A stretch of 64,000 nucleotides of DNA, from assembly GCF_014930365.1 (NCBI RefSeq), contig NZ_JABXWI010000008.1, positions 310,001 through 374,000 of the forward strand, written 5' to 3'. The position numbers and the translations under genes were made by a program. Below, piece after piece: positions 63,859-64,000 of the stretch; position 1 is the first letter of the stretch, and every line of letters starts with the position of its first letter. Below the pieces are notes generated by a model. It did no database searches. It was given only the letters and a program-made list of their open reading frames with translations, and was not told where the DNA came from. The DNA is from Streptomyces caniscabiei (GTDB lineage Bacteria; Actinomycetota; Actinomycetes; Streptomycetales; Streptomycetaceae).

Positions 63859-64000
63859 CCGGCCCCCGCCATTGAGCCGCTGAGCCGGCGGGACGACGGT
63901 TCGGCCCGGTGAGGCCGGACGGCGGATGCACGCCCGCTTTCGGATGACCTCGCCGTCTGTCGCCGGGGACGGCGGGCAGCCGTGGCCGAGGATCGCGGAC

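Overview
The window is very GC-rich actinobacterial DNA, almost certainly a Streptomyces chromosome. The evidence is strong third-position GC bias, frequent GTG/TTG starts and ATGA overlaps, sugar ABC operons without their own ATPase, a SapA-like spore-associated protein, Tat-type signal peptides, rare in-frame TTA codons and a large secondary-metabolite cluster.

Left part (1-18.4 kb): rhamnose / rhamnogalacturonan catabolism. A minus-strand operon encodes an MFS transporter, an alpha/beta hydrolase and a GH78 alpha-L-rhamnosidase cut by the window edge. A divergent LacI regulator sits at 3.9 kb. After an esterase, a hydrolase remnant and a MarR regulator comes a second LacI regulator. It is divergent from a plus-strand ABC importer (two permeases plus a lipoprotein) followed by two further GH78 enzymes, one Tat-exported and one apparently cytosolic. 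A 19-bp operator occurs in exact inverted form on both sides of this lacI gene. A secreted PL11 rhamnogalacturonan lyase at 56.7-58.6 kb belongs to the same biology.

Middle-left (18.4-25.7 kb): a histone-H1-like protein with a winged helix, a DUF1684 protein, and a decayed sulfonate/taurine locus. The decayed locus keeps a Cys-rich leader peptide, a truncated ABC permease and a tauD tail. A methyltransferase, a secreted beta-propeller-like protein and an acyl-CoA synthetase follow.

Core (25.7-53.0 kb): the most interesting system, a hybrid NRPS/PKS gene cluster that contains an HK97-fold shell protein of the Family 3 (natural-product) encapsulin type. The left minus-strand operon encodes CoA ligase, DHA2 efflux pump, FAD amine oxidase, an A-T-reductase NRPS, aldo-keto reductase, sulfotransferase and encapsulin. 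Plus-strand genes encode an ATP-grasp ligase and a second aldo-keto reductase. The right minus-strand operon encodes a KS-AT-ACP PKS, an A-T NRPS, a type II thioesterase, a DUF6421-like protein with an HEYHH motif, a DUF6202-like heme-oxygenase-fold protein and a GNAT. On the plus strand an A-T-C NRPS is coupled through a 14-codon ORF to a P450 with an unusual I-helix, and an MFS exporter faces it. Six TTA codons in four cluster genes suggest bldA control. Reductive release by the R domain, aldehyde handling by the aldo-keto reductases, sulfation and compartmentalisation by the shell form a plausible pathway logic. The product is unknown.

Right part (53-64 kb): an ADP-ribosylglycohydrolase, an MFS permease, a D-2-hydroxyacid dehydrogenase, a MITE-like inverted-repeat element that provides the stop codon of the PL11 gene, the PL11 lyase, an M24-like protein, the SapA-like protein, an SDR39U1-type epimerase, a TOPRIM protein, an S66 LD-carboxypeptidase and two small overlapping genes (DUF6400-like and a zinc-ribbon protein).
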